From: Arthrobacter_D sp015752045
Lineage (GTDB): Bacteria > Actinomycetota > Actinomycetes > Actinomycetales > Micrococcaceae
DNA length: 64,000 bases
Direction of reading: 5' to 3'
Assembly: GCF_015752045.1 (NCBI RefSeq)
Contig: NZ_JADOUS010000004.1
Coordinates: 1 to 64,000, forward strand
The notes below the pieces were generated by a model, which was not told the origin of the DNA, ran no database searches, and saw nothing but the letters and a program-made list of their open reading frames with translations. Both the position numbers and the translations under genes were made by a program. Below, in pieces: positions 52,518 through 60,592 of the stretch (position 1 is its first letter; the number at the start of each line of letters is the position of its first letter).

Positions 52518-52871
52518 GTGACTGAACTCGAACAACTCGTTCCCGCCTGGCTCAATCTCCCCGAGGTGGCCGAAGCACTCGATCTGCCCATCACCCGCGT
52601 GCACTCGCTCGTCACCGAACGATCACTCGTGAGCGTGCGGATCGGTGAGCGCAACATCCGCAGCGTGCCGGCGGATTTCCTGGTCGACGGGGCGATCCTC
52701 GACAGCCTCAAGGGCACCGTGGTGGTCCTCGCGGACAGCGGCTACGGCGACGAGGACATTATCCGGTGGCTGTATACCGAGGACGAGTCCCTGCCGGGTC
52801 GGCCCATCGACGCCCTGCGGGAGGGTCGGAAGACGGAGATCCGCCGGCGCGCGCAGGCAGCCGCCTGGTAG
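52518..52871 (+). CDS. Rv2175c-like DNA-binding protein
   Basis: 117 residues. The GTG at 52518 is the natural start: TELEQLVPAWLNLPEVAEALDLPITRVHSLVTERSLVSVRIGERNIRSVPADFLVDGAILDSLKGTVVVLADSGYGDEDIIRWLYTEDESLPGRPIDALREGRKTEIRRRAQA. Residues about 10-55 are a winged helix-turn-helix. Its mycobacterial homologue is phosphorylated by PknL and loses DNA binding. The kinase gene is 2 kb away on the other strand, with the LysM gene between. No ribosome site; CACCCT with six bases to the GTG hints at leaderless initiation. Confidence 0.88.
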   Translation: MTELEQLVPAWLNLPEVAEALDLPITRVHSLVTERSLVSVRIGERNIRSVPADFLVDGAILDSLKGTVVVLADSGYGDEDIIRWLYTEDESLPGRPIDALREGRKTEIRRRAQAAAW

Positions 52872-52928
52872 GAACACCCTTCCCGCTCAGGATTGTCCGG
52901 GGCGGACAGGGTGCGGGGTGCGGGACCG

Positions 52929-54062
52929 TCAGGCGGTCCGGGTGACCGCCGCGTCCGCGAGCAGTCGCAGCGCCCGCAGCGAGACGGGGTCCACCGCGAG
53001 GTCTCCGAGCGCTACGAAGGCCTCCTCCGATTTCCGCCCGATGAGCTGCTCCGTATGCGCCAGCGCTCCGCTGTCCACGATCAGCGCCCGCAGCGTGTCG
53101 ATGGCATCCGCGTCGAGCGAGGTGTCGCCGAGCATCGCGTTGATCCGGGTGCGCCCGGCCTCGGTGCTGGAGCCGAGCGCACGCGCGATCAGGAAGGTCC
53201 GCTTCCCCTCGCGCAGGTCGTCTCCGGCGGGTTTGCCCGTCACGGACGGATCACCGAAGACACCGAGGACGTCGTCGCGCAGCTGGAACGCCTCGCCCAG
53301 GGGGAGCGAGAACGCCGAGTAGGCGGCGAGCAGTGCGTCGTCCGCGCCGGCGAGGGCTCCGCCGAGCATGAGGGGCCGCTCCATCGAGTACTTCGCGGAC
53401 TTGAAGCGGAGGATGTTGAGGGCCCGCTCCTCGGCGACCGCCGGGGTCTGGTCCGGGCCGACGGCCTCTTCCAGCAAGTCCAGGTACTGGCCTGCCATCA
53501 CCTCCGTGCGCATGCGGTTGAAGATCGTGCGCGCCGCGTACCCGGCGTCACCCGTGACGCCGGAGCAGCAGCCCGTGAAGAGCTCCTCGCTGAAGGCGAG
53601 GCAGAGGTCGCCGGCCAGGATGGCGGCTGCGACCCCGAACCGCTCGGCGTCGAGGTGCCATCCCGCGTCGGTGTGCCGGGCCGTGAATTGCCGGTGGACA
53701 CTCGGGCGCCCGCGTCGGGTGTCGGACCGGTCGATGATGTCGTCGTGGATCAGGGCGGCGGCCTGGAAGAACTCGAGGGCCGTGCCTGCCGTCACCGGAG
53801 CGGACGCCTGCGGCGATCCACCCGCCGCCCGCCAGCCCCAGTAACACAGCAGCGCCCGCATCCTCTTCCCGCCGCTCGTCAAGGTGGCGATGCTCGAGAT
53901 CAGTGGAAGCGCCTCGTCGGAGATGGACCCCAGCACGGTGCGCTGCTCGGCGAGGAAGTCCTCGATGGTCCGGGTGAGGGAGGATCGGAACCGTTCCTGC
54001 TCCACGGTGATGGCGTCGGGAGCGGGACCGCCCTGGTCGGGGATGGCAGGTGCGGACAGCAT
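52929..54062 (-). CDS. Polyprenyl diphosphate synthase (geranylgeranyl/IdsA type)
   Basis: 377 residues from ATG 54062 with GGGAG five bases upstream. First aspartate-rich motif is IHDDIIDRSDTRRGRPSVH, second is QLRDDVLGVFGD; SGGKRMRALLCYWGW is the substrate Lys/Arg region near residue 80. It condenses isopentenyl diphosphate with allylic diphosphates; chain length (C20 or longer, for menaquinone, carotenoid or undecaprenyl lipid) cannot be decided here. Position beside the Rv2175c-like gene matches idsA2 (Rv2173). Divergent from dinB. Confidence 0.92.
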   Translation of the reverse strand: MLSAPAIPDQGGPAPDAITVEQERFRSSLTRTIEDFLAEQRTVLGSISDEALPLISSIATLTSGGKRMRALLCYWGWRAAGGSPQASAPVTAGTALEFFQAAALIHDDIIDRSDTRRGRPSVHRQFTARHTDAGWHLDAERFGVAAAILAGDLCLAFSEELFTGCCSGVTGDAGYAARTIFNRMRTEVMAGQYLDLLEEAVGPDQTPAVAEERALNILRFKSAKYSMERPLMLGGALAGADDALLAAYSAFSLPLGEAFQLRDDVLGVFGDPSVTGKPAGDDLREGKRTFLIARALGSSTEAGRTRINAMLGDTSLDADAIDTLRALIVDSGALAHTEQLIGRKSEEAFVALGDLAVDPVSLRALRLLADAAVTRTA

Positions 54063-54214
54063 GAATCTCCCGTGCAGCTCGTCTTTCGGTGGTGCCTCCA
54101 CTCTAACGGGCGCCCCGCCCGGTCCTGCCGGGGCGGCGGTGGTCGCTGGCGGTCGGCGACGGGGGATCGCGCCGGGAACCCCTGTGCGCCCCACACGGTG
54201 TCGGTGCCGGTGCG

Positions 54215-54220
54215 TACGAT
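54215..54220 (+). promoter_or_regulatory. -10 box for a leaderless dinB mRNA
   Basis: TACGAT fits TANNNT and ends six bases before the GTG start of dinB; there is no ribosome-binding site and no clear -35. No SOS (LexA) box was noticed around it. Confidence 0.5.
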
Positions 54221-54226
54221 GAAAGC

Positions 54227-55594
54227 GTGCCAAAGGACGCGGGACAGGAAGCTGTCGAGTATGCGGAGTGCCACATCCTGCATATCGACATGGATGCCTT
54301 CTACGTCTCCGTGGAACTGCTCGACCACCCGCACCTGCGCGGCGTGCCGGTGGTCGTCGGTTCCCCGTCCGGACGGTCGGTGGTCCTGTCCGCCTCCTAC
54401 GAGGCCCGCCGGTACGGCGTGCGGTCGGCGATGCCGATGGCGGTCGCGATGCGGCAGTGCCCCACCGCGGTCATCCTCCCTCCGCACCACGGGCGGTACT
54501 CGGAGGTCTCGGGGCAGGTGATGAGGATCTTCCGCTCGGTCACGCCGGAGGTCGAGCAGCTGAGCGTGGACGAGGCCTTCCTCGACGTCGCCGGCTCCCT
54601 CCGGAGGCTGGGCAGCCCGCGCGAGATCGGGGAGCAGGTCCGCGCCGAGATCCACTCGACGCTGGGCATCACCGCGAGCGTCGGCGCCGCCACGACGAAA
54701 TTCGTGGCGAAGATCGCCTCCACGAGGGCCAAGCCGGACGGGCTCCTGCTCATCCCCGGGGACCGGACGGTGGCGTACCTCCACACACTGCCCGTGTCCG
54801 CGCTCTGGGGCGTGGGGGCCAAGACGCAGGACGTGCTGGCCCGCATCGGCATCCGCACGGTGGAGGATGTCGCCCACACCCCGGTGACCACACTCCGACG
54901 GCTGCTCGGTGCCTCCGGCGAGCACGTACACCACCTCGCCTGGGGCCGCGACCCCCGGCGGGTCGTGGTCTCACGCCCCGAGAAGAGCATCGGCGCGGAG
55001 GAGACGTTCTCCCGCGACGTCGAGGACTCGGACGTCCTCCGTCGCGAGCTGCTGAGGCTCGCCCACCGCACGGCGACGAGGTTGCGGGCGTCCGGCCACC
55101 GCGCCGGGGGAGTGGCGCTCAAGCTCCGCTACGCGGATTTCTCGACCCTCACGCGATCCAGGAAGCTCGACGAGCCCGTGGACAACGCGAACGCGCTCTA
55201 CCGGGCCGCCACGGCCCTGCTCGCCGGCCTCGGCGACAGGCCCATGGCGGTGCGGCTGATCGGCCTCCGGGCCGAGTCGCTCGAGACCGGAGGTGACGGC
55301 TCCACCCAGTTGACGATCGACCGGCAGGACGACAACTGGAGGCTCGCCGAACGGGCCCTCGACGACGTGAACCGGAAGTTCGGGGAGGCGGGCGTCGTCC
55401 CGGCGGGCCTTCTCGCCCGGGCGCGCCCGCGAGTATCCCTCGACGGGCCCGGTGACGGGCTGCCGGCGGACGCCGACGACGACGGCACCAGGGCGTCGAG
55501 GAAGGACCGCGGCGGCGGCCGGGCACAGCGACCCGGTCACCCTGGAGCGTCGTCGCGGGGACCGGCGCAGAGCGATCCGGATCCGCACCGTTGA
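54227..55594 (+). CDS. dinB: DNA polymerase IV (Y family)
   Basis: 455 residues; error-prone translesion polymerase. Palm motifs HIDMDAFYVSVELLDHP and SVDEAFLDVAG carry the catalytic acids; the steric-gate position is Tyr (AFY instead of the usual FF). Little-finger domain follows, about 240-350. The end differs from E. coli Pol IV: no QLxLF-type beta-clamp motif is seen (the nearest, TQLTID, lacks the aromatic), and about 70 residues of disordered, charged tail are added. GTG start at 54227 follows a TANNNT box. Divergent from the polyprenyl synthase. Confidence 0.94.
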   Translation: MPKDAGQEAVEYAECHILHIDMDAFYVSVELLDHPHLRGVPVVVGSPSGRSVVLSASYEARRYGVRSAMPMAVAMRQCPTAVILPPHHGRYSEVSGQVMRIFRSVTPEVEQLSVDEAFLDVAGSLRRLGSPREIGEQVRAEIHSTLGITASVGAATTKFVAKIASTRAKPDGLLLIPGDRTVAYLHTLPVSALWGVGAKTQDVLARIGIRTVEDVAHTPVTTLRRLLGASGEHVHHLAWGRDPRRVVVSRPEKSIGAEETFSRDVEDSDVLRRELLRLAHRTATRLRASGHRAGGVALKLRYADFSTLTRSRKLDEPVDNANALYRAATALLAGLGDRPMAVRLIGLRAESLETGGDGSTQLTIDRQDDNWRLAERALDDVNRKFGEAGVVPAGLLARARPRVSLDGPGDGLPADADDDGTRASRKDRGGGRAQRPGHPGASSRGPAQSDPDPHR

Positions 55595-55652
55595 GCGCCG
55601 CGAGGGGCCCTTATCATCCAGAAGAGGTGGCTCCGAACACCGCATTGTGACT

Positions 55653-55680
55653 TTGCGCCGACGCAGTAGCACACTAGTCT
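55653..55680 (+). promoter_or_regulatory. Candidate promoter of the DUF3040 gene
   Basis: TTGCGC (55653-55658) and TAGTCT (55675-55680) are separated by 16 bases, about 145 bases upstream of the gene, in an AT-richer stretch of the 230-bp intergenic region. Confidence 0.45.
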
Positions 55681-55824
55681 TTAACTCGGTAGTCCAACTG
55701 CCGGTCATGACGCAAATCCACCACCCGGAACCTGCGGTCCCGGACCCCTTCATCGGGAACCGGGGCAGCGTCAGGAGCGTTGGTTGGGTGGAGGAACGTT
55801 GGTACCCACATCAAGGAGGCGGTC

Positions 55825-56202
55825 ATGGCACTCTCGGAACACGAGCAGAGGTTGCTTGATCAGCTTGAACAGCAGTTGCACGCCGACGATCCCAAGTTCG
55901 CGCACTCCATGGCCTCGGACAGTCGTAAGTCGATGTCGACCCGACGCCTGGTCATCGGGTCGCTCATCACGATCGCAGGCATCCTCGTCCTTCTGGCGGG
56001 CATCGTCTATCAGATCATCATCATCGGCGTCGTGGGCTTCCTGATCATGGGCGGTGGAGTGTACTTCGCCACGACGAAGTCGAAGCAGGTCGATGCCGGC
56101 CAGCCACTCGGCAAACCGTCCAAGACGCCGACCGGAGGCAAGAGCGGTTTCATGTCCAGCCTGGAAGACAAATGGGACGAACGGAAGCGCGACCAGACAT
56201 AG
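55825..56202 (+). CDS. DUF3040 membrane protein
   Basis: 125 residues. ATG 55825 has AAGGAGG six bases upstream. The N-terminal ALSEHEQRLLDQLEQQLHADDPKFAHSM is the DUF3040 signature, and two hydrophobic helices (LVIGSLITIAGILVLLAGIVYQ, IIIIGVVGFLIMGGGVYFAT) follow. The family is restricted to actinobacteria and commonly lies just ahead of mraZ. Function is unknown; the location suggests a link with division or envelope. A strong terminator separates it from mraZ. Confidence 0.93.
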   Translation: MALSEHEQRLLDQLEQQLHADDPKFAHSMASDSRKSMSTRRLVIGSLITIAGILVLLAGIVYQIIIIGVVGFLIMGGGVYFATTKSKQVDAGQPLGKPSKTPTGGKSGFMSSLEDKWDERKRDQT

Positions 56203-56226
56203 AAGTCAGGATCGCCCCGACCGCAT

Positions 56227-56263
56227 CGACGAAGGACCCGCCCCGGCGGGTCCTTCGTCGTTT
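56227..56263 (+). terminator. Strong rho-independent terminator before mraZ
   Basis: CGACGAAGGACCCGC (56227-56241) pairs perfectly over 15 bp with GCGGGTCCTTCGTCG (56246-56260), 4-base loop, followed by TTT. It insulates the division cluster from the DUF3040 gene. The rest of the 301-bp space up to mraZ (56264-56412) holds no gene, only the mraZ promoter further on. Confidence 0.92.
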
Positions 56264-56412
56264 AAGGCCATGACGGGGTGCCGGCAGATCCTCGCATCGG
56301 TGACGCCCTCCACTTCGCTCCCCGCGGGGGCCCCGCACGCCGTCGCGCCGTCGTCCCCGCCACGGACCGCGACACGCGCCGGGGAAAAGGGGCGCGGCGC
56401 GCCCCGAAGACG

Positions 56413-56448
56413 TTGACCGGGGAGACTTGTGGAGTAAAGTGGGGAATA
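56413..56448 (+). promoter_or_regulatory. mraZ: mraZ promoter with three 10-bp MraZ-box repeats
   Basis: TTGACC (-35, 56413-56418) and TAAAGT (-10, 56435-56440) are 16 bases apart. Overlying them are three tandem 10-mers, GGGGAGACTT (56419), GTGGAGTAAA (56429) and GTGGGGAATA (56439), which resemble the TGGGG/AAAGTGG direct repeats bound by MraZ. Binding here would block both -10 and spacer, consistent with autorepression. Confidence 0.65.
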
Positions 56449-56503
56449 TAAGAGCAAAGCGGCACCAAGCTGGGCTTGGCGGACTCAGAACAGGCGGTCA
56501 GGG

Positions 56504-56935
56504 ATGTTCCTCGGAACCCATAGCCCCCGCCTGGACGAGAAAGGCAGGCTCATTCTCCCTGCAAAGTTCCGCGAGGAACTGAGTGAAGGGCTGGTCCTCA
56601 CGAGGGGTCAGGAACGGTGCATCTACGTCTTCAGCATGAGTGAATTCGAAAGGGTTCACGAACAGATGCGCACGGCTCCCATCTCGTCACGCCAGGCGAG
56701 GGACTACAACCGCATCTTCCTGTCGGGCGCTTCGGACGAGGTACCCGACAAGCAGGGCAGGATCACCATCCCGCCCGCGCTGAGGGCCTACGCGGGACTC
56801 GACCGGGACCTCGCGGTCATCGGGGCAGGAAGCCGTGCGGAGATCTGGGCTGCAGACGCCTGGGACTCCTACCTCATGGAGAAGGAGACGGCTTTCTCCG
56901 AGACGGACGAGGATGCCTTCCCGGGCATCATCTGA
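56504..56935 (+). CDS. mraZ: MraZ transcriptional regulator
   Basis: 143 residues with two SpoVT/AbrB-like halves: FLGTHSPRLDEKGRLILPAKFREEL and ASDEVPDKQGRITIPPALRAYAGLDRDLAVIGAG. The DxK/QGR motif in each half (DEKGR, DKQGR) contacts DNA. MraZ regulates the dcw cluster and its own gene. Upstream of the ATG only AGGCGG/CAGGG serve as ribosome site. The 216 bases to rsmH hold no further gene. Confidence 0.97.
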   Translation: MFLGTHSPRLDEKGRLILPAKFREELSEGLVLTRGQERCIYVFSMSEFERVHEQMRTAPISSRQARDYNRIFLSGASDEVPDKQGRITIPPALRAYAGLDRDLAVIGAGSRAEIWAADAWDSYLMEKETAFSETDEDAFPGII

Positions 56936-57151
56936 ACAGCAGCAGGACCAGCACACAGCACGACGGCGCAGGTGGGAACGTCCCTTGGATGAGATCTCCA
57001 GCCGCCGGATTCGGTACGCCTCCTGGCTCCACTTCCCCGGAGCCAGGCGACGACCCTCCGGCCGGATGGGGGTCTGATCCAAAAGGCCGCACTCCCTACG
57101 TGCCTGCAGTGGGACCCGAGACGAGTACGAACTGCAGGAGGGGGAGAGCGG

Positions 57152-58153
57152 ATGACCGGTGACCGGCCGACGGGGGAGCGCCATGTCCCCGTCCTCCGCG
57201 AGCGCTGCGTCTCCCTCATCGCCCCCTCCGTCGCTGCCGCGGAAGCCGCCGGTCGGCGCGCGGTCGTCGTCGACGCCACGCTCGGCATGGGGGGCCACTC
57301 CGAGACCATGCTCCAGCGCTTCCCCGAGGCGCACCTCGTCGGGATCGACCGCGACACCGAGGCGCTCGGCCTCGCCGGCGAACGGCTCGCCCCCTACGCC
57401 GGCCGCACCGACCTGGTCCACGCCGTCTACGACGAACTGCCTGAGGTGCTCGAAGACCTGGGCATCGACGGCGTCGACGCCGTCCTCTTCGACCTCGGGG
57501 TCTCCTCCCTGCAGCTCGACGAGCGCGATCGGGGGTTCGCCTATTCCTACGACGCGCCCCTCGACATGCGCATGGACACGAGCCGGGGGATCACGGCGGC
57601 CGAGGTGGTCAACACCTACGGCGCGGACGACCTCCTCCGCATCATCCGCACGTGGGGCGAGGAGAAGTTCGCCGGGCGGATCGCCTCGGCGATCGTGCGG
57701 GCGAGGGAGACAGATCCGTTCCGGACCACGTCCCAGCTCGTGGACGTCATCCGCGGCGTCGTACCCGCCGCGGCGGCCCGCACCGGGGGCCACCCCGCCA
57801 AGCGGACCTTCCAGGCGCTGCGCATCGAGGTCAACGAGGAACTCACCGTCCTCGAGCGGGCCGTCCCCGCGGCCATCGGATCCCTCCTGGTCGGCGGCCG
57901 CGTCGTCGCGATGTCCTACCACTCCCTGGAGGACCGCATCGTGAAGAAGGCCTTCACCGCGGGAACGAAGTCCTCAGCGCCCGTCGGATTCCCCGTGGAA
58001 CTCGAGGAGCACAAGCCCTACCTCCGATCGCTCACCCGCGGCACCGAAGCGCCCACCGCGGCGGAGATCGAGGAGAACCCGCGTGCGGCCTCGGCCAAGC
58101 TGCGGGCAGTTGAACGAATCAAAGCCGGACCCGTCGACAGGAAAACCATATGA
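57152..58153 (+). CDS. rsmH: 16S rRNA m4C1402 methyltransferase
   Basis: 333 residues; methylates N4 of C1402 in the P site. SAM motif VDATLGMGGHSETML is near residue 44, then LVGIDRDTEAL, DLGVSSLQLDERDRGFAYSYDAPLDMRM (the catalytic signature), KRTFQALRIEVNEEL and MSYHSLEDRIVKKAF. ATG 57152 has AGGAGGGGGAGAG upstream. It overlaps ftsL by 4 bases (ATGA). Second gene of the dcw cluster. Confidence 0.97.
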   Translation: MTGDRPTGERHVPVLRERCVSLIAPSVAAAEAAGRRAVVVDATLGMGGHSETMLQRFPEAHLVGIDRDTEALGLAGERLAPYAGRTDLVHAVYDELPEVLEDLGIDGVDAVLFDLGVSSLQLDERDRGFAYSYDAPLDMRMDTSRGITAAEVVNTYGADDLLRIIRTWGEEKFAGRIASAIVRARETDPFRTTSQLVDVIRGVVPAAAARTGGHPAKRTFQALRIEVNEELTVLERAVPAAIGSLLVGGRVVAMSYHSLEDRIVKKAFTAGTKSSAPVGFPVELEEHKPYLRSLTRGTEAPTAAEIEENPRAASAKLRAVERIKAGPVDRKTI

Positions 58154-58731
58154 GCCAGGCACTGACCGTGGAGAAGCGATACAGCGCCGCGGCCTTCTCC
58201 GGGAACGGCGCTCTCGCGCTCGCCCCGGGTCGGCTGACCGGACCGTCCACCGAGGGCATCGGCACCACGAGGACCCGGACGCCGCTGTCCGTGGTCCCGG
58301 CGCGGCCGGCCCGGCGCAAAGTGCCCTTCGCCGTCTTCAGCCTGCTCGTGCTCGCCGCGGCGCTTGCTGCGGTGCTCATGCTCAACATCTCCGTCTCGGG
58401 CACCCAGTACGAACTCGTGCAGCTGCGGAACCAGCAGACGGCCCTGAGCCAGGAGAACGAGGCGCTCGTACTCGCCATCGAAGCGCGGGAGGCGCCCCAG
58501 AACCTGGCCGCAGCAGCGACGAAACTCGGCATGGTGTCCTCCCCGACGTTCGGGACCATTGAGCTAGATTCGAAGAAGGTGACCGGCACGCCGGAACCTG
58601 CGACGGAGGGTCCCAAGCCCGAGGTCCTCATCGCTGCGCCGAACCTCGGCACGAACCCGGCCTCGAACGCGGCCGGGGACGCAGGATCGGGGACGATCCC
58701 CGGTCCCGAACAGGCGGAATCCGACCAGTAG
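58150..58731 (+). CDS. ftsL: FtsL-like cell division protein
   Basis: 193 residues. Cytosolic arm of about 58 residues, one transmembrane helix (VPFAVFSLLVLAAALAAVLMLNISVSG), then a short coiled coil (YELVQLRNQQTALSQENEALVLAIEA) facing outside, the layout of FtsL/FtsB-type divisome proteins. The C-terminal PEPATEG-type tail is disordered. Sequence identity in this family is always low; the call rests on topology and on location between rsmH and ftsI. Confidence 0.85.
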   Translation: MSQALTVEKRYSAAAFSGNGALALAPGRLTGPSTEGIGTTRTRTPLSVVPARPARRKVPFAVFSLLVLAAALAAVLMLNISVSGTQYELVQLRNQQTALSQENEALVLAIEAREAPQNLAAAATKLGMVSSPTFGTIELDSKKVTGTPEPATEGPKPEVLIAAPNLGTNPASNAAGDAGSGTIPGPEQAESDQ

Positions 58732-58785
58732 CAGGCATGGCTCCAGCACCTCCGCACCAGACGTACTGATCGACAAGGACCCTTC

Positions 58786-60573
58786 GTGACCCCTGCACGC
58801 CTCGGCAGCCCCGACAGCCTCCGCCTGGCCCTGGGCTCCAGGCGGCTCCGCGTGGGGCTCGCCTTCGTCCTCGTCCTCCTGATGGTCCTCGGCGTGCGCC
58901 TCTTCCAGCTGCAGGCCCTCGATCTCAACGGCATGGCACAGGTGGGCCTGTCCAAGCGGCTGACCACTACCGCCGTCCAGCCCGTCCGCGGATCGATCGT
59001 GGACACGAACGGCAAGTACTTCGCACGGAGTGTCGAGCGCTACGACCTCGTGGTCGACCAGCGCCTGAGCGACGTCGAGGAGTTCCGCCGTTACAACGAG
59101 GAGCTGGAGGAATGGGAGGTCATCCCCATCGACCAGGCGCTCTCGGAACTCTCCGCGGTCATCGGCGTCGAGGCGGCGACACTCACGGGGGCCGTCCTCG
59201 GCGACAAGAGCTTCAACTACATCCTCAAATCGGTGACACCCGAGGTCAAGAACAGGGCTCTCGCCGTCAAGATCCCCGGCGTCTACGCCGACGAGACGAG
59301 TGTCCGGACCTACCCGGCGGGCGCCGTCGGCGGGTCGATCGTCGGCTTCGTGTCCGAGAACGGTGACCCGCAGGAAGGCCTCGAGTACTCGCTCAACGAC
59401 GCACTCGAGGGGACCGCGGGCAGCAGGACCTTCGAGATCGGCGGCGACGGCATCCGGATCCCGTACGCCACGAACGAGGACGTCCCGGCGGTCGACGGCC
59501 AGAATGTGCGGCTCACCATCGACCAGGACCTGCAGTGGTTCGCGCAGCAGACGATCGCGTCGCAGGTGGAGGAGTACGACGCCGAATGGGGGAACATCGT
59601 CGTCGTCGAGACAGCCACCGGCGCCATCCGTGCGATGGCCGAGTCCACGACACCCGATCCCAACGACCCGACGGCGACGCCGGCCGAGCAGCGCCGACCC
59701 AACTCCGTCAGCGCCTCCTTCGAACCCGGCTCCACGACCAAGGTCATCACGATGGCCGCCGCGCTGGAGCAGGGACTCATCGAGCCGACCTCCAGGTTCA
59801 CCCTCGACAACCGCTACACCGTGGACAACCAGACCTTCAAGGACGCCTGGGAGCACGGCACCGAGAAGCGCACCGCCGCGGGCATCCTGGCGAAGTCGAT
59901 GAACACCGGGACCGTGCAGGTGGGCCAGAAGCTGACCAACCAGGAGCGGTACGACTGGCTGAAGAAGTTCGGCATCGGCGAGCCGCTCGGAACCGGGCTG
60001 AACGAGGAGAACCAGGGACTGCTGACGACGCCCGACAAGTGGGACGAGCGCCAGCAGTACACCGTCCTGTTCGGCCAGGGCCTCGCGCAGACTGCGCTGC
60101 ACACCGCCATGGTGTACCAGACGATCGCCAATGACGGCGTGCGCCTGCAGCCCCGGCTGATCGACGCGTACATCGACCCGGATGGCACCGAGCACACCGT
60201 CCCCCAGGCGGAGGGCATCGAGGTGGTGTCCCCCGAGACGGCCGCGAAGACGCGGAAGATGCTCGAGACGGTGACCGTGGAAGGCTCGGGCAAGACCGGG
60301 CAACTCGACCAATACCGCGTGGGATCGAAGACGGGAACCGCCGAGGCTCCCAGCCCTACCGGCGGCTACGATGGCTACACCCTGTCCTACGCCGGGATCG
60401 CACCGATCGAGGACCCCAAGTACGTGGTCGTCGTCACGCTCCAGCGCCCGCAGGGTGACCTGTACTACCTCGTCCCGGGATGGTCGTTCCAGAAGGTGAT
60501 GAAGCAGGTCCTCAATTCGAACAACGTCCCGGCGTCCACGACGAAGCCGGACATCTATCCGGTCAAGTACTGA
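58786..60573 (+). CDS. ftsI: Penicillin-binding protein FtsI (PBP3), septal transpeptidase
   Basis: 595 residues, GTG start. One membrane helix (VGLAFVLVLLMVLGVRLFQL, about 27-46), the PBP dimer domain with RGSIVDTNGKYFARSVERYDLVVD, and the transpeptidase domain. Active residues: S316 of GSTTK (SxxK), S371 of SMN, and K515 of SKTGTAE. Interacts with FtsW and the divisome; crosslinks septal peptidoglycan. A 54-base gap to ftsL includes no terminator, so cotranscription is likely. The ribosome site is weak (AAGGA about 5 bases upstream). Confidence 0.96.
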   Translation: MTPARLGSPDSLRLALGSRRLRVGLAFVLVLLMVLGVRLFQLQALDLNGMAQVGLSKRLTTTAVQPVRGSIVDTNGKYFARSVERYDLVVDQRLSDVEEFRRYNEELEEWEVIPIDQALSELSAVIGVEAATLTGAVLGDKSFNYILKSVTPEVKNRALAVKIPGVYADETSVRTYPAGAVGGSIVGFVSENGDPQEGLEYSLNDALEGTAGSRTFEIGGDGIRIPYATNEDVPAVDGQNVRLTIDQDLQWFAQQTIASQVEEYDAEWGNIVVVETATGAIRAMAESTTPDPNDPTATPAEQRRPNSVSASFEPGSTTKVITMAAALEQGLIEPTSRFTLDNRYTVDNQTFKDAWEHGTEKRTAAGILAKSMNTGTVQVGQKLTNQERYDWLKKFGIGEPLGTGLNEENQGLLTTPDKWDERQQYTVLFGQGLAQTALHTAMVYQTIANDGVRLQPRLIDAYIDPDGTEHTVPQAEGIEVVSPETAAKTRKMLETVTVEGSGKTGQLDQYRVGSKTGTAEAPSPTGGYDGYTLSYAGIAPIEDPKYVVVVTLQRPQGDLYYLVPGWSFQKVMKQVLNSNNVPASTTKPDIYPVKY

Positions 60574-60592
60574 CCCCGGAGGCCGGAGCATC

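Noticed and set aside
54215..54240. LexA/SOS box for dinB
   Set aside because: No CGAAC-N4-GTTCG-like sequence is present around the dinB start; only CGATG/GAAAGC, which does not fit.
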